Assembly: GCF_003363435.1 (NCBI RefSeq)
Contig: NZ_QRCT01000023.1
Span: 1 to 51,557 of the forward strand
DNA: 51,557 bases
Direction: 5' to 3'
Source: Anaerosacchariphilus polymeriproducens
GTDB lineage: Bacteria; Bacillota; Clostridia; Lachnospirales; Lachnospiraceae
Shown: piece after piece, positions 29,522 to 37,857 of the stretch
Layout of the letters: each line of letters opens with the position of its first letter
How positions within the stretch are numbered: the stretch's first letter is position 1
Translations under genes and position numbers: made by a program
The notes under the pieces: model-generated
Database searches by the model: none
Told to the model about the DNA's origin: nothing
What the model saw: only the letters and a program-made list of their open reading frames with translations

Positions 29522-30766
29522 ATGAAAAAAAATAAAAAAAAGACAGATGAAAAAGAACAATATAGATTAAGGTCGAATAGTAGTGCAAAAATTAAAATAA
29601 TATTTTCTAGTATAGCTTTAATTTTAACAATGTTTTATGAATTATTCTATATTATTAACTATAATCAACATTATGAACCAATTATAATAATATCTTTTAT
29701 AATTGTTATTTTAATGTATATTTTAGTAAGTACTATATTAAATGAAAAAGAAATAATAGAAAGGGAACATATAAAGCAATATGAAGATCTTTTTAAGTCA
29801 GAAAAAGCTTCATTTTTACTAATTAGAAGAAATTTTGAAAAATTTAATGAAAAACTTGATCAAATCGATAAAAGAGTTGGATTACCTAATACTGAGTTTT
29901 TAGAAATACAAAAAAGATTAACTAAAATTATATTAGCAAAAAATATAGAGAATACAAAAACACTACAAAATGAGATTCAGAACAGTATGAAAGATATTAG
30001 TTCTAAATTGGATAGTTTTATAACCAATGATAAAGATTATGAAACTGTAATAAATAATGTTAAAGATTCAATAGTAACTAAAATTGAATTATTATTAAAC
30101 GAAAATAATAAAGATTTCGCATCACAATTATCTTTATTTAATAAAGATTTTAGTATTAAACAGCAGCAAATGATAAGTCAGACAGATACGTTAATGGAAC
30201 AAGAGAAAGAGATTATTGGTTATATAGATGGTTTAGGTCAGGCTTTAGGCGAGTTAAATTTAACAGTCCCCTCAAAAAGTACTGTTGAGTCTAAGCATAA
30301 TTTATATAATGATGATGAATTAAAAGAATCACTTGTTTCTAAAGATAATAATTTTGATTTAGGTGAAGAACTATTAATAGAAGAACCAAAAGAGATTGAA
30401 ACTGAAGAAATTGAAATTCATAATTTAGAAGAATCAAAAAAAAATGATAATGAAGAAATTAAAATTCATAATTTAGAAGAACCAAAAGAAAATGATAATG
30501 AAGAAATTAAAGTTAACGAAATAGAGGAAACTACAAAAGATGTAAATGCAGATCCTAATAAAATGTTAAATGCAGATGAAATAGCAGCAATGTTTGCTAG
30601 TGTAAATATTGATAAAGAATCAGAAGAAGATTCAAAAGAAAGTTCAATCGAAGAACAAAAGGAAGAAGAAATAAAGGAAACACCAATAATAGAAGTAAGT
30701 GGAGATCCAAATAAGCAGTTAAGTGCAGATGAAATAGCAGCATTGTTTGCAAGTGTTGGAAGATAA
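29522..30766 (+). CDS. Coiled-coil membrane protein with duplicated DPNK-LxADEIAALFAS peptides
   Basis: I do not recognise this 414-residue protein as a named family. Residues about 24-46 and 55-76 are two membrane segments with a very short outer loop. Residues 85-240 are a long predicted coiled coil. The C-terminal third is disordered and acidic. It has three 16-residue repeats (residues 296-343) and two copies of a short peptide, DPNKMLNADEIAAMFAS (344-360) and DPNKQLSADEIAALFAS at the very end. The peptide resembles the LSQDEIDALL segment at the N terminus of FliM/FliY switch proteins. Most of the chain would be cytoplasmic, so a scaffold or docking role is plausible but unproven. Confidence 0.8.
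   Translation: MKKNKKKTDEKEQYRLRSNSSAKIKIIFSSIALILTMFYELFYIINYNQHYEPIIIISFIIVILMYILVSTILNEKEIIEREHIKQYEDLFKSEKASFLLIRRNFEKFNEKLDQIDKRVGLPNTEFLEIQKRLTKIILAKNIENTKTLQNEIQNSMKDISSKLDSFITNDKDYETVINNVKDSIVTKIELLLNENNKDFASQLSLFNKDFSIKQQQMISQTDTLMEQEKEIIGYIDGLGQALGELNLTVPSKSTVESKHNLYNDDELKESLVSKDNNFDLGEELLIEEPKEIETEEIEIHNLEESKKNDNEEIKIHNLEEPKENDNEEIKVNEIEETTKDVNADPNKMLNADEIAAMFASVNIDKESEEDSKESSIEEQKEEEIKETPIIEVSGDPNKQLSADEIAALFASVGR
30407..30550 (+). repeat. Three 48-bp in-frame tandem repeats
   Basis: Units at 30407-30454, 30455-30502 and 30503-30550 encode 16 residues each. The first two read EI(E/K)IHNLEE(S/P)K(K/E)NDNE and are nearly identical. The third has diverged. They sit in the acidic linker of the coiled-coil membrane protein. 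Confidence 0.85.
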
Positions 30767-30791
30767 AAAGTAGCCTTCAAGGCTACTTTTT
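30765..30791. terminator. Bidirectional terminator between converging genes
   Basis: AAAAAGTAGCC (30765-30775) and GGCTACTTTTT (30781-30791) form a perfect stem with loop TTCAA, flanked by A and T runs that work in both directions. It overlaps both stop codons. Confidence 0.9.
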
Positions 30792-32136
30792 ATCTATGTC
30801 TTCTTCTTTTATTATATTTTCTACGACGCCTTCTTCTTAGCTTTGGTAAATTACAGATATATATGATAATTAGTAGGATAAGTATAATAATAATAAAGAA
30901 AAATACTAATTTTAATATTTTAAATATATTTATTTTTAACGAGCTGCTTTTTGTTTTATTGCTTTTAAGATTACTATCTGAATCGAAGTTAAAATTGTCT
31001 TTCTTTGACTTTTCCACAAGTTTGACAGTGGTACTTCCTACAAAATGTTTATTATAATGATAGGATAACGTAGCTAACACATCAGCATCTTTATTGTTAT
31101 AGTTTAATGACGGTATTGCATCTGCAAATTTAGATGATTTAGGAAGTACTACGCAATCATTTTCATTTAAAGAGATGAAAGTTTCATAGTCACCAAAAAT
31201 ACTATTACTATTGGAAGTTGTATTCTGTGGGTTATTTGTAAAATTTGTTTCATTTTCTGCAATATTATATTTTTCAAAATTTTCAAATGCATAATCAAAT
31301 AATGCTTTTGTATCCTCGTAGTGTTGGGTACCTGACGTTTTCATTACTACACAGATAAGTTCTAAATCTCCGCGTTTAGCAAAAGTAACTAAAGTGGCTC
31401 CGGCAACAGTAGTGTAACCGGTTTTACCTCCTTCACAACCATCATAATGAAGTGCTTCTTGTAACATTTTATGGTGATTATTAAGGTAATAACATTCATC
31501 ATTCTTGTTTGTTTGTGGTAATGTATATCTTTTTGTACCTATAATTGTTTTAAATGTATTATTACTTATAGCAGCTTTCGCAATTAATGCCATATCATAA
31601 GCAGAAGTATAATGATTTTCATCTGGTAGGCCATGTGGATTATTAAAATGAGTATTTTTACATCCAAGTTCTTTTGCTTTAGCATTCATTATTTTTGCAA
31701 AACCTTCATTGGAACCACCAATATGCTCAGCTACTGCAGCTGATACTTCGTTTGCAGACTCTAACATTATGGCATATAAACATTGTTCCATTGTAAGCTG
31801 TTCTCCTACATCACGTGCTATATGACTGCTATTTCGTTCTATCCCAAATACTGCTTCTTTAGAAAAAGTAACAGTTTCATCCATAGAGCACTTTTCTATA
31901 GCTAAAAGAGTAGTCATTATCTTGGTTATACTTGCAGGATATTGCTGTTTATCAATATTTTTTTCATAAAGTATAGCGCCTGTAGAAGCTTCCATTATAA
32001 TTGCAGAGTCTGAGCTAACATTAGGACCTGATGGCCAGTTATCAATTTTTTTTTCGCTGGCATAACAATTTATTGTTAAGTTTAAGCATAAAAATAGCGA
32101 AATAAAAATAGCTGTAATACTATATATACGTTTCAT
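30790..32136 (-). CDS. Serine-type D-Ala-D-Ala carboxypeptidase (PBP5/DacF family)
   Basis: A 448-residue secreted, membrane-bound peptidase that trims the terminal D-Ala of peptidoglycan stems. There is a signal peptide with likely cleavage after CYA (residue 26). Catalytic motifs are SITK (Ser69-Lys72), SAN (127-129) and KTG (238-240). After the S11 domain comes a variable region, then a C-terminal membrane segment (about 408-428) rather than the usual amphipathic helix. The protein ends in an exceptionally basic tail with six arginines in a row. The ATG has an AAAGGAG site. It converges on the coiled-coil gene. Confidence 0.93.
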   Translation of the reverse strand: MKRIYSITAIFISLFLCLNLTINCYASEKKIDNWPSGPNVSSDSAIIMEASTGAILYEKNIDKQQYPASITKIMTTLLAIEKCSMDETVTFSKEAVFGIERNSSHIARDVGEQLTMEQCLYAIMLESANEVSAAVAEHIGGSNEGFAKIMNAKAKELGCKNTHFNNPHGLPDENHYTSAYDMALIAKAAISNNTFKTIIGTKRYTLPQTNKNDECYYLNNHHKMLQEALHYDGCEGGKTGYTTVAGATLVTFAKRGDLELICVVMKTSGTQHYEDTKALFDYAFENFEKYNIAENETNFTNNPQNTTSNSNSIFGDYETFISLNENDCVVLPKSSKFADAIPSLNYNNKDADVLATLSYHYNKHFVGSTTVKLVEKSKKDNFNFDSDSNLKSNKTKSSSLKINIFKILKLVFFFIIIILILLIIIYICNLPKLRRRRRRKYNKRRRHR

Positions 32137-32302
32137 CGAAATCTCCTTTTAATGTTTTGGTAAAGTTTCCTTTATTTATAGTATATTATTTGTAATAATT
32201 TATCAATACATTTATTTATTTAAATAAAGAAATAGAAAAGCTTTTCATTTTTTAATGATTGTTGTAAAATAAATAGGGAATTTATTGAAAAGGAGAAGTT
32301 TT

Positions 32303-32941
32303 ATGAGATTAAGAAACATCCCTGGAGCAGAAGAAGTTATAAATAATTGTCAAGATGTTATTCAAAACCCTGAGCAATATAAAGGAAATTGGAAAGAAGT
32401 TTTTGATAATCAGAATCCAATTTTTATTGAAATAGGGATGGGTAAAGGTCAATTTTTAATGAAAATGGCTGAATTGAATCCAAAAATAAACTATATAGGG
32501 ATAGAAAAATATACAAGTGTTATGTTAAGAGCAGTTCAAAAGTTGAATGAATTGGAGGTTACTAATCTAAAATTAATCTGTATGGATGCAGAAGAGATTA
32601 TGAATGTATTTGGAATGGAGGAAATAAATAATATTTATCTAAATTTCTCTGATCCATGGCCAAAAGATAGACATGCTAAAAGAAGACTGACATCAAAGGA
32701 ATTTTTAGATCGCTATGATAAAGTTTTGCACAAAGGTGGTAAAATTGAGTTTAAGACGGATAATAGAAATTTATTTGAGTTTTCGTTAGAAGAGATAAAA
32801 CAATCAAGTTGGAAATTAGAAGCTTATACGTTTGATTTACACAATGATGAAATATTGAATTTTGGAAATATTATGACAGAATATGAAGAAAAATTTTCTT
32901 CTGAAGGTAATCCCATTCATAAATTAATTGCTTATCGATAA
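32303..32941 (+). CDS. trmB: tRNA (guanine46-N7)-methyltransferase TrmB
   Basis: A 212-residue SAM methyltransferase that makes m7G46 in the tRNA variable loop. The motifs are EIGMGKGQFLMKMAELNP (SAM binding), NFSDPWPKDRHAKRRLT (catalytic and RNA binding) and FKTDNRNLFEFSL. An in-frame TTG at 32285 lies upstream, but the ATG at 32303 follows an AAGGAG site. It is transcribed away from the divergent carboxypeptidase. Confidence 0.96.
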   Translation: MRLRNIPGAEEVINNCQDVIQNPEQYKGNWKEVFDNQNPIFIEIGMGKGQFLMKMAELNPKINYIGIEKYTSVMLRAVQKLNELEVTNLKLICMDAEEIMNVFGMEEINNIYLNFSDPWPKDRHAKRRLTSKEFLDRYDKVLHKGGKIEFKTDNRNLFEFSLEEIKQSSWKLEAYTFDLHNDEILNFGNIMTEYEEKFSSEGNPIHKLIAYR

Positions 32942-32996
32942 AGGGACTATTTTAATTTTTTATCATATTATATTAAAAAGAAACAAGGATAAATTT

Positions 32997-33119
32997 ATGA
33001 ATTTAGAGAAGAAAAAGATTCTACGTAAAATTTCAATCTTTGCTTATGACAAAAAAAATTTTAATAAACGATTGGTTAAGACGAAAAAGTCAATAGATGA
33101 AATTAAAAAATTATTTTGA
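32997..33119 (+). CDS. Possible 40-residue basic protein
   Basis: A short frame that starts at an ATG preceded by AAGGA at eight bases. It encodes a very lysine-rich peptide, beginning MNLEKKKILRKISIFAYDKK and ending DEIKKLF, with no membrane segment. An inverted repeat follows directly after its stop. It lies 56 bp after trmB. I do not recognise a family, and such a short AT-rich frame could be chance. Confidence 0.45.
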   Translation: MNLEKKKILRKISIFAYDKKNFNKRLVKTKKSIDEIKKLF

Positions 33120-33120
33120 T

Positions 33121-33150
33121 AATTAGGTCAATTTCTTTTTTGACCTAATT
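33121..33150. terminator. Hairpin after trmB and the 40-residue frame
   Basis: AATTAGGTCAA (33121-33131) and TTGACCTAATT (33140-33150) pair perfectly with an 8-nt T-rich loop. No long T run follows, so termination is likely but not strong. Confidence 0.5.
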
Positions 33151-33217
33151 ATTTAAGTATGATCCGTTGACAAATAAAAAAATATAAAATAAAAATGAAA
33201 AATTCGTAGAAAAATGC

Positions 33218-33246
33218 TTGCATTTTTAAAAAAAGTGTTATATAAT
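33218..33246 (+). promoter_or_regulatory. Promoter of tRNA-Lys
   Basis: TTGCAT (33218-33223), a 17-bp spacer and a perfect TATAAT (33241-33246), 25 bp before the tRNA. Confidence 0.88.
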
Positions 33247-33271
33247 TTTATCCGTTACAGGTTTTAAATAA

Positions 33272-33344
33272 GCGCTTCTAGCTCATTTGGTAGAGCACCT
33301 GACTCTTAATCAGGGTGTGCAGGGTTCGAGCCCCTGGAGGCGCA
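33272..33344 (+). tRNA. tRNA-Lys (anticodon CTT)
   Basis: A 73-nt cloverleaf. The acceptor stem is GCGCTTC/GAGGCGC, the D arm has GCTCATTTGGTAGAGC, the anticodon loop CTCTTAA gives CTT, and the T arm is CAGGG-TTCGAGC-CCCTG with discriminator A. The CCA is not encoded. Confidence 0.95.
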
Positions 33345-33355
33345 TTACAAAGTAT

Positions 33356-33398
33356 CAGCATTGAAAACGCAGGAGTTTCGGTGTTGGTGCTTTTTTTT
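33356..33398 (+). terminator. Terminator after tRNA-Lys
   Basis: An imperfect GC/GU-paired stem (arms starting CAGCATTG and ending GGTGTTGGTG) runs directly into eight T residues at 33391-33398. Confidence 0.55.
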
Positions 33399-33405
33399 GC
33401 TTTAC

Positions 33406-34155
33406 TTAATTATTTTTAAAGAACTTCTTTAAAAGTGAAACATAATCTCTAGAATGTACTAAACTGATTTCACCATGGCTCATAGAGTTGGCGATGTATA
33501 GTTCACTTCCTACAACAGTTTCATGAAGTAGTTTTGCTGACTTTTTCATTATATTTAATTCCTTTGAACCGACAATGATCAAAACTTTAGCTTCTGTTTT
33601 AGAAATTAAATTATTTAAATTATAATTTCCATTGCTTAAAGTAATATTAATTAATGATTGTTTGGAAATTTGTAAACTATCTTTATAATAGCGATCAAAT
33701 AATTCTTCTGGTACACACAATGACTTTGCCTGCAATTTTGAAAACCACTTCTTTTTTATTAAACCATATAATAATTTAAACATTGGAACAGTCATAACTG
33801 CTGTACCTTTTATAGGATATACCAATGCACTTTCAATAATAGCAAACTTCGTTATATCTTTGCGGATTGAAAGTATTTGTGTAACAATTTGTGCCCCAAG
33901 TGATAATCCACCTATTGCATATACTTGACCACTATAGTTTTGGTCAATATAGGAAATTAATGTATTTGCTGATTCTTGAATACTTATAAAAGTGTTATCT
34001 CCATCTTCACCATGTCCATCAATAATGGGAAGAACAATGTGATATTCATGTTCCAATTCATCAACAACATTTTGAAGAGACCACCAAGACAACCCGCCTC
34101 CATGAAGAAGTATTATAGTTGGTAAACGTTTGTTACCAAATTCTTTAAATTTCAT
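33406..34155 (-). CDS. Alpha/beta hydrolase
   Basis: A 249-residue soluble hydrolase with a complete-looking triad. The oxyanion loop is LLHGGGLSWWS, the nucleophile elbow is GGLSLGAQ with Ser85, and a C-terminal histidine lies in SMSHGEISL (His227). The ester, thioester or amide substrate cannot be told. An AGGAGG site precedes the ATG. It lies 17 bp after the acylphosphatase-like gene on the same strand, so the two form an operon. Confidence 0.85.
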   Translation of the reverse strand: MKFKEFGNKRLPTIILLHGGGLSWWSLQNVVDELEHEYHIVLPIIDGHGEDGDNTFISIQESANTLISYIDQNYSGQVYAIGGLSLGAQIVTQILSIRKDITKFAIIESALVYPIKGTAVMTVPMFKLLYGLIKKKWFSKLQAKSLCVPEELFDRYYKDSLQISKQSLINITLSNGNYNLNNLISKTEAKVLIIVGSKELNIMKKSAKLLHETVVGSELYIANSMSHGEISLVHSRDYVSLLKKFFKNN

Positions 34156-34172
34156 TTTTTCCTCCTAGTTAT

Positions 34173-34532
34173 TTATCTTATTATAAAACTGACCTCGTCC
34201 TCTACAAGTGGCAGATCATTGATCGTATAATTTGTGATTTCAATACGCCTGACTTGATATAAACATGTAATCAGAAAATCAATTTTTTCCTGAGTACCTT
34301 GCAACTCGACAAAAACAGTTCCATCATAAAGGTTTATTGCTTTTCCTGTTAGTCCAAGTTTCTCAGCTAATAATTTAGTTTCCATTCTAAAACCTACATT
34401 TTGAACTTGACCTTCAAAACTTATACTTTTTCTAATTATTTTAGTTTCAGAAAAAATAGGTAAATTAATTGTTTCTGACTTTCCTATTAAAAGAAAATCT
34501 TTAAATTTTCCCCAAAACATTTTAATACTCAT
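34173..34532 (-). CDS. Acylphosphatase-like protein with N-terminal extension
   Basis: A 119-residue protein whose residues 36-119 form an acylphosphatase domain. The FEGQVQNVGFR motif holds the catalytic arginine (Arg49), and GLTGKAINLYDG holds the expected asparagine (Asn67), 18 residues later as in the canonical enzymes. The first 35 residues are an extra basic and hydrophobic segment not found in the usual 90-residue enzymes. The motif residue normally Gly (VQGVGFR) is Asn here. It should hydrolyse acyl phosphates, but that is inferred. It is first in an operon with the hydrolase. Confidence 0.8.
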   Translation of the reverse strand: MSIKMFWGKFKDFLLIGKSETINLPIFSETKIIRKSISFEGQVQNVGFRMETKLLAEKLGLTGKAINLYDGTVFVELQGTQEKIDFLITCLYQVRRIEITNYTINDLPLVEDEVSFIIR

Positions 34533-34574
34533 ATTAACTCACCCTTTATAATTTTTAGGTTTTATCTATGTATT

Positions 34575-34604
34575 ATATTATGGCATATTGACTGATAATA
34601 TCAA
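34575..34604 (-). promoter_or_regulatory. Candidate promoter of the acylphosphatase/hydrolase operon
   Basis: On the minus strand TTGATA (34599-34604), an 18-bp spacer and TAATAT (34575-34580), about 45 bp upstream of the start. The 342-bp gap 34533-34874 also holds the divergent promoter region at 34786-34842, and I see no gene in it. Confidence 0.45.
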
Positions 34605-34785
34605 GACTATTAGACAATCCTTAATTTTTTTTTAACGTAATAAATAAATCTGATTATTACTATACAAATTTTAATAATTCTATATAATCATATATGGATG
34701 GTAGTATTTTTTATTTAGCAAATTTGAGTAAATAGAAATTAATTTAAGAGTAAAAGTAACAAAACAAGACAATTTCTATGATTTA

Positions 34786-34842
34786 ATGACATTTGTAATA
34801 TGACATTGGTTAGTTGATATGACAGTTTTCATAAGCTATAAT
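34786..34842 (+). promoter_or_regulatory. Promoter with three ATGACA elements before the sugar-sensor operon
   Basis: ATGACA occurs at 34786-34791, 34800-34805 and 34819-34824, all in one orientation. The last overlaps a -35 TTGATA (34814-34819) that is 17 bp from a perfect TATAAT (34837-34842). The layout fits an activator that binds upstream of and at -35. The same TTGATATGACA 11-mer recurs before the importer genes at 39257-39267. Confidence 0.65.
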
Positions 34843-34874
34843 AAGGTAAATTTTGCGAGGTAAAGATAAAAACT

Positions 34875-35840
34875 ATGAATAAGAAACAAATTTGGATTTG
34901 TATCATTTGGTTCAATGTAATAATGATAATTTGCGGTATCAATTTCTTTTTGTTAGATAAGGATTTTTCTGCCGGTCAAATTGAAGATAACTTAAAAATA
35001 GGGGCTTGTTATACAAATATGAAAAATTCTTATTTTGAGGTATTAAATAATGAAATAAGCTCCGTAATAGAAGAACATGGGGATATTTTAATTACAAGAG
35101 ATGCATCTATGGATCCAGATAAGCAAAACGAGCAAATAATGAAACTAATTGAATTAGGAGTAAAAGGTATTTTTGTAACACCTGTAAACTGGAAAAAAAT
35201 TGAACCTGTTTTAAAATCAGCTCGAGAAAAGGGTGTTATTATAGTTGCAGTAGATTCATCTGTATTTCATGAGGAATTAGTAGATTGTAGTGTGACATCA
35301 GATAATTATGGTGCAGGAAAACAAGTTGCTAATTATATAATGAGTCAGGTCAAAGAAGCAAAAATTGTATTGATTAAGCAAGAAAGTCTTCAATCTTCAC
35401 AAGAGAGGATAAAAGGTTTTAAAGATGGAATTGTTAATATGAAAGAATATCAGATAATGGAAGAAAAAGAATGTAGTGGACAAGTGAAAAATGCAATGAA
35501 ATCAATACAGGAAGTTTTTAATAAAGGGATTCAATTTGATTATGTCTTTGCTATTAATGATCCTTTTGCGATAGGAGCAATCGCTATTTTAGAAAAACTT
35601 GGCGTAGAATCTAATATAAAAGTTATTGGAATGGATGGTAGTCCTGCTGGTAAAAGTATGGTGAAAAAGGAGAAAATGCTGGCGACAGCTGCACAGTATC
35701 CGACTGAAATTGGAAGCAAAGCAGTAGAGTCAATGTATCATTTACTGATGGGACAAAAATGTGAGAAAAAGATTTTGGTTCCTGTAAAATTAATTACTAA
35801 TTGTACAATCGATAGCTATAATACATATAAGTGGCAATAA
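34875..35840 (+). CDS. Membrane-anchored periplasmic-binding-fold sugar sensor (RbsB/XylF-like)
   Basis: A 321-residue protein with a single uncleaved-looking N-terminal membrane segment (residues 6-27, no lipobox) and an outer Peripla_BP_4 domain of the ribose/galactose/xylose-binding type: IGACYTNMKNSYFEVL, IMKLIELGVKGIFVTPVN, VIIVAVDSSV, VFAINDPFAIGAIAIL and VIGMDGSPAGKSM. It is followed directly by a histidine kinase and regulator. XylFII of Clostridium beijerinckii is a precedent for an anchored binding protein that senses sugar for a kinase. The role as a sensor rather than importer subunit is inferred from anchor and context. The ligand is unknown. Confidence 0.85.
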   Translation: MNKKQIWICIIWFNVIMIICGINFFLLDKDFSAGQIEDNLKIGACYTNMKNSYFEVLNNEISSVIEEHGDILITRDASMDPDKQNEQIMKLIELGVKGIFVTPVNWKKIEPVLKSAREKGVIIVAVDSSVFHEELVDCSVTSDNYGAGKQVANYIMSQVKEAKIVLIKQESLQSSQERIKGFKDGIVNMKEYQIMEEKECSGQVKNAMKSIQEVFNKGIQFDYVFAINDPFAIGAIAILEKLGVESNIKVIGMDGSPAGKSMVKKEKMLATAAQYPTEIGSKAVESMYHLLMGQKCEKKILVPVKLITNCTIDSYNTYKWQ

Positions 35841-35866
35841 TCTACGAATGGAAAAGGGGACAGTAG

Positions 35867-37183
35867 ATGTCAGATAATCAAACTTTGTCATATATAAGAA
35901 CTATAATGAAGAACTTAAATGTACTAATTATATTGCTTATATCGTTAGTTATTATGTTTACTACCTATAAAATAACAGATTCTTATGTATCAAGTGAGTT
36001 TTGGGACAAAATAAGAGTAGTTCCGATGGAACCTTGGAAAGTTCCTATCATTTCAATATTCTCATTTCTTTTTCTATTATTTCTGATGAACAAAAAAGAA
36101 GAAAAAATTGAAAAGGATTTCTATTTCTTTTTCTATGGTACAATGGAAATTCTATTATGTTTAAATATTATGTATGTTTTAAATTTTAATTATAATAGTA
36201 TTATTCTACTGGTAATAGCAGACTTACTAGTCTGTTGGAAAAATTCAAAGTTAAGAATTTCATTTTTTATAATTTTATTTATGTTGTATGTAATAACTGA
36301 TTTTACTTTAATTTCTAATAATATATCGGTAATACCTTTAGATACATATTTAACTTATTACAATTCGGATGTAAGAACAACGATTATTACAATAAAAAGT
36401 ATATTAAATTCGTTTAATAACTTGTTATTTATGTTTTATATGGTCTGGGTAATACGAGTTCAAATTTTAGAAAATGAGAGAATACTTCTTTTGAACAGTA
36501 GACTTGATAAAGCAAATGAAAAATTACAAAAAGCAAATGACCAGTTAGAGATATATGCAAAAATTACAGATAAGATGGCAGAAACAAGGGAAAGAAATAG
36601 GCTTGCGAGAGAAATACATGATACATTAGGACATGCTTTAACAGGTATTATTGCCGGAATTGATGCTTGTATTACATTAATTAATTATTCTCCTGTAAAG
36701 ACAAAAGAACAGCTTCAAACAATTGGAAATGTTGCACGTAATGGAATTAAGGATGTCAGAAGGTCTGTTAATGCATTACGTCCGGATGCATTAGAGAGTT
36801 TAAAGTTAGAAGATGCACTTAATCAAGTGATATCTGAAATGCAAGTTGTTACAAATGCAAAGATTACTTTTGAAAATAAGATAGGTGAATTGAACTTTGA
36901 TGAAGATGAAGAAGATGCAATATATAGAATTGTTCAAGAAAGTGTTACGAATTCTATAAGGCATGGAAAGGCAACAGAAATTAAGATAAGTTTATTTAGT
37001 GATTTAAATATTGTTATTATAAAAATTAAAGATAATGGAGTTGGATGTAAAGATATACAAAAGGGATTTGGTCTTAGGCATATGGCAGAGCGGATTAGTA
37101 TGTTAAATGGGAAATTACAATGTGATGGAAATAATGGATTTACAATTATAGCAAAAATACCAACTCGATGGAGGAAAAAATAA
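35867..37183 (+). CDS. Membrane sensor histidine kinase (NarL type) of the sugar-sensing locus
   Basis: A 438-residue kinase with about six membrane segments (residues 17-35, 58-75, 85-107, 111-125, 130-150 and 182-200) and only small outer loops, so it probably reads its signal through partner proteins. A coiled-coil linker (202-245) leads to HisKA_3 with His251 in LAREIHDTLGHALTG. The HATPase domain has ESVTNSIRHG, KDNGVGC and FGLRHMAERI. It starts 27 bp after the anchored binding protein. Its stop overlaps the regulator start (TAATG). Confidence 0.9.
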   Translation: MSDNQTLSYIRTIMKNLNVLIILLISLVIMFTTYKITDSYVSSEFWDKIRVVPMEPWKVPIISIFSFLFLLFLMNKKEEKIEKDFYFFFYGTMEILLCLNIMYVLNFNYNSIILLVIADLLVCWKNSKLRISFFIILFMLYVITDFTLISNNISVIPLDTYLTYYNSDVRTTIITIKSILNSFNNLLFMFYMVWVIRVQILENERILLLNSRLDKANEKLQKANDQLEIYAKITDKMAETRERNRLAREIHDTLGHALTGIIAGIDACITLINYSPVKTKEQLQTIGNVARNGIKDVRRSVNALRPDALESLKLEDALNQVISEMQVVTNAKITFENKIGELNFDEDEEDAIYRIVQESVTNSIRHGKATEIKISLFSDLNIVIIKIKDNGVGCKDIQKGFGLRHMAERISMLNGKLQCDGNNGFTIIAKIPTRWRKK

Positions 37184-37857
37184 TGATTAAAGTTTTAATT
37201 GCGGATGATCAAGAATTAATACGTCAAAGTCTTCAAATTGTATTGGGAAGTCAAAAAGATATTCAGGTAACAGATGCAGTGAGTAACGGTCGTCAAGTAG
37301 TCAGATCTGTTAGGGAAAAAAAACCAGATGTGATATTAATGGATATTCGTATGCCTGAGATGGACGGGGTACACTGTACAAAAGTAATTAAGGATAATTA
37401 TCCAGATATAAAAATTATTATATTGACTACATTTGATGATGATGAGTATGTTTTTAATGCATTGAGAGATGGTGCCAGTGGGTATTTATTAAAGGGTATT
37501 TCTATGGAAGAACTTATTGATGCAATACATAAAGTAAATAGTGGTAGCGCAATGATTAATTCAGACATTGCTTCCAAAGTCGTTCACTTATTTTCACAAA
37601 TGGCACAAAGTAATTTAGCAATTCAGGTAAAAAAAGAGGGTGTCGAAGATATAGGTAAAACTGAATGGAAAGTAATTCAATTAATAGGTTGTGGTTTATC
37701 AAATAAGGAGATTTCTGCTAAATTGAGTCTATCAGAGGGGACTGTCCGAAATTATATCAGTATTATATTGAATAAGTTAAATCTGAGAGATCGGACTCAA
37801 TTAGCTATATGGGCGGTACAAACTGAAGTCGTGAAAGAGAAGTTGGTAAATGAATGA
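37183..37857 (+). CDS. Response regulator, NarL family, of the sugar-sensing locus
   Basis: A 224-residue regulator with receiver and LuxR-type HTH. It starts MIKVLIADDQELIRQSL, the phospho-acceptor is Asp54 in ILMDIRMPEMDG, and the HTH contains IGCGLSNKEISAKLSLSEGT followed by VRNYISIILNKL. The ATG at 37183 overlaps the kinase stop and has a GAGG site, so it is preferred over a frame opening at 37168. Its natural targets are the ATGACA clusters at 34786-34824 and 39226-39267. Its stop overlaps the next gene by four bases (ATGA). Confidence 0.92.
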   Translation: MIKVLIADDQELIRQSLQIVLGSQKDIQVTDAVSNGRQVVRSVREKKPDVILMDIRMPEMDGVHCTKVIKDNYPDIKIIILTTFDDDEYVFNALRDGASGYLLKGISMEELIDAIHKVNSGSAMINSDIASKVVHLFSQMAQSNLAIQVKKEGVEDIGKTEWKVIQLIGCGLSNKEISAKLSLSEGTVRNYISIILNKLNLRDRTQLAIWAVQTEVVKEKLVNE

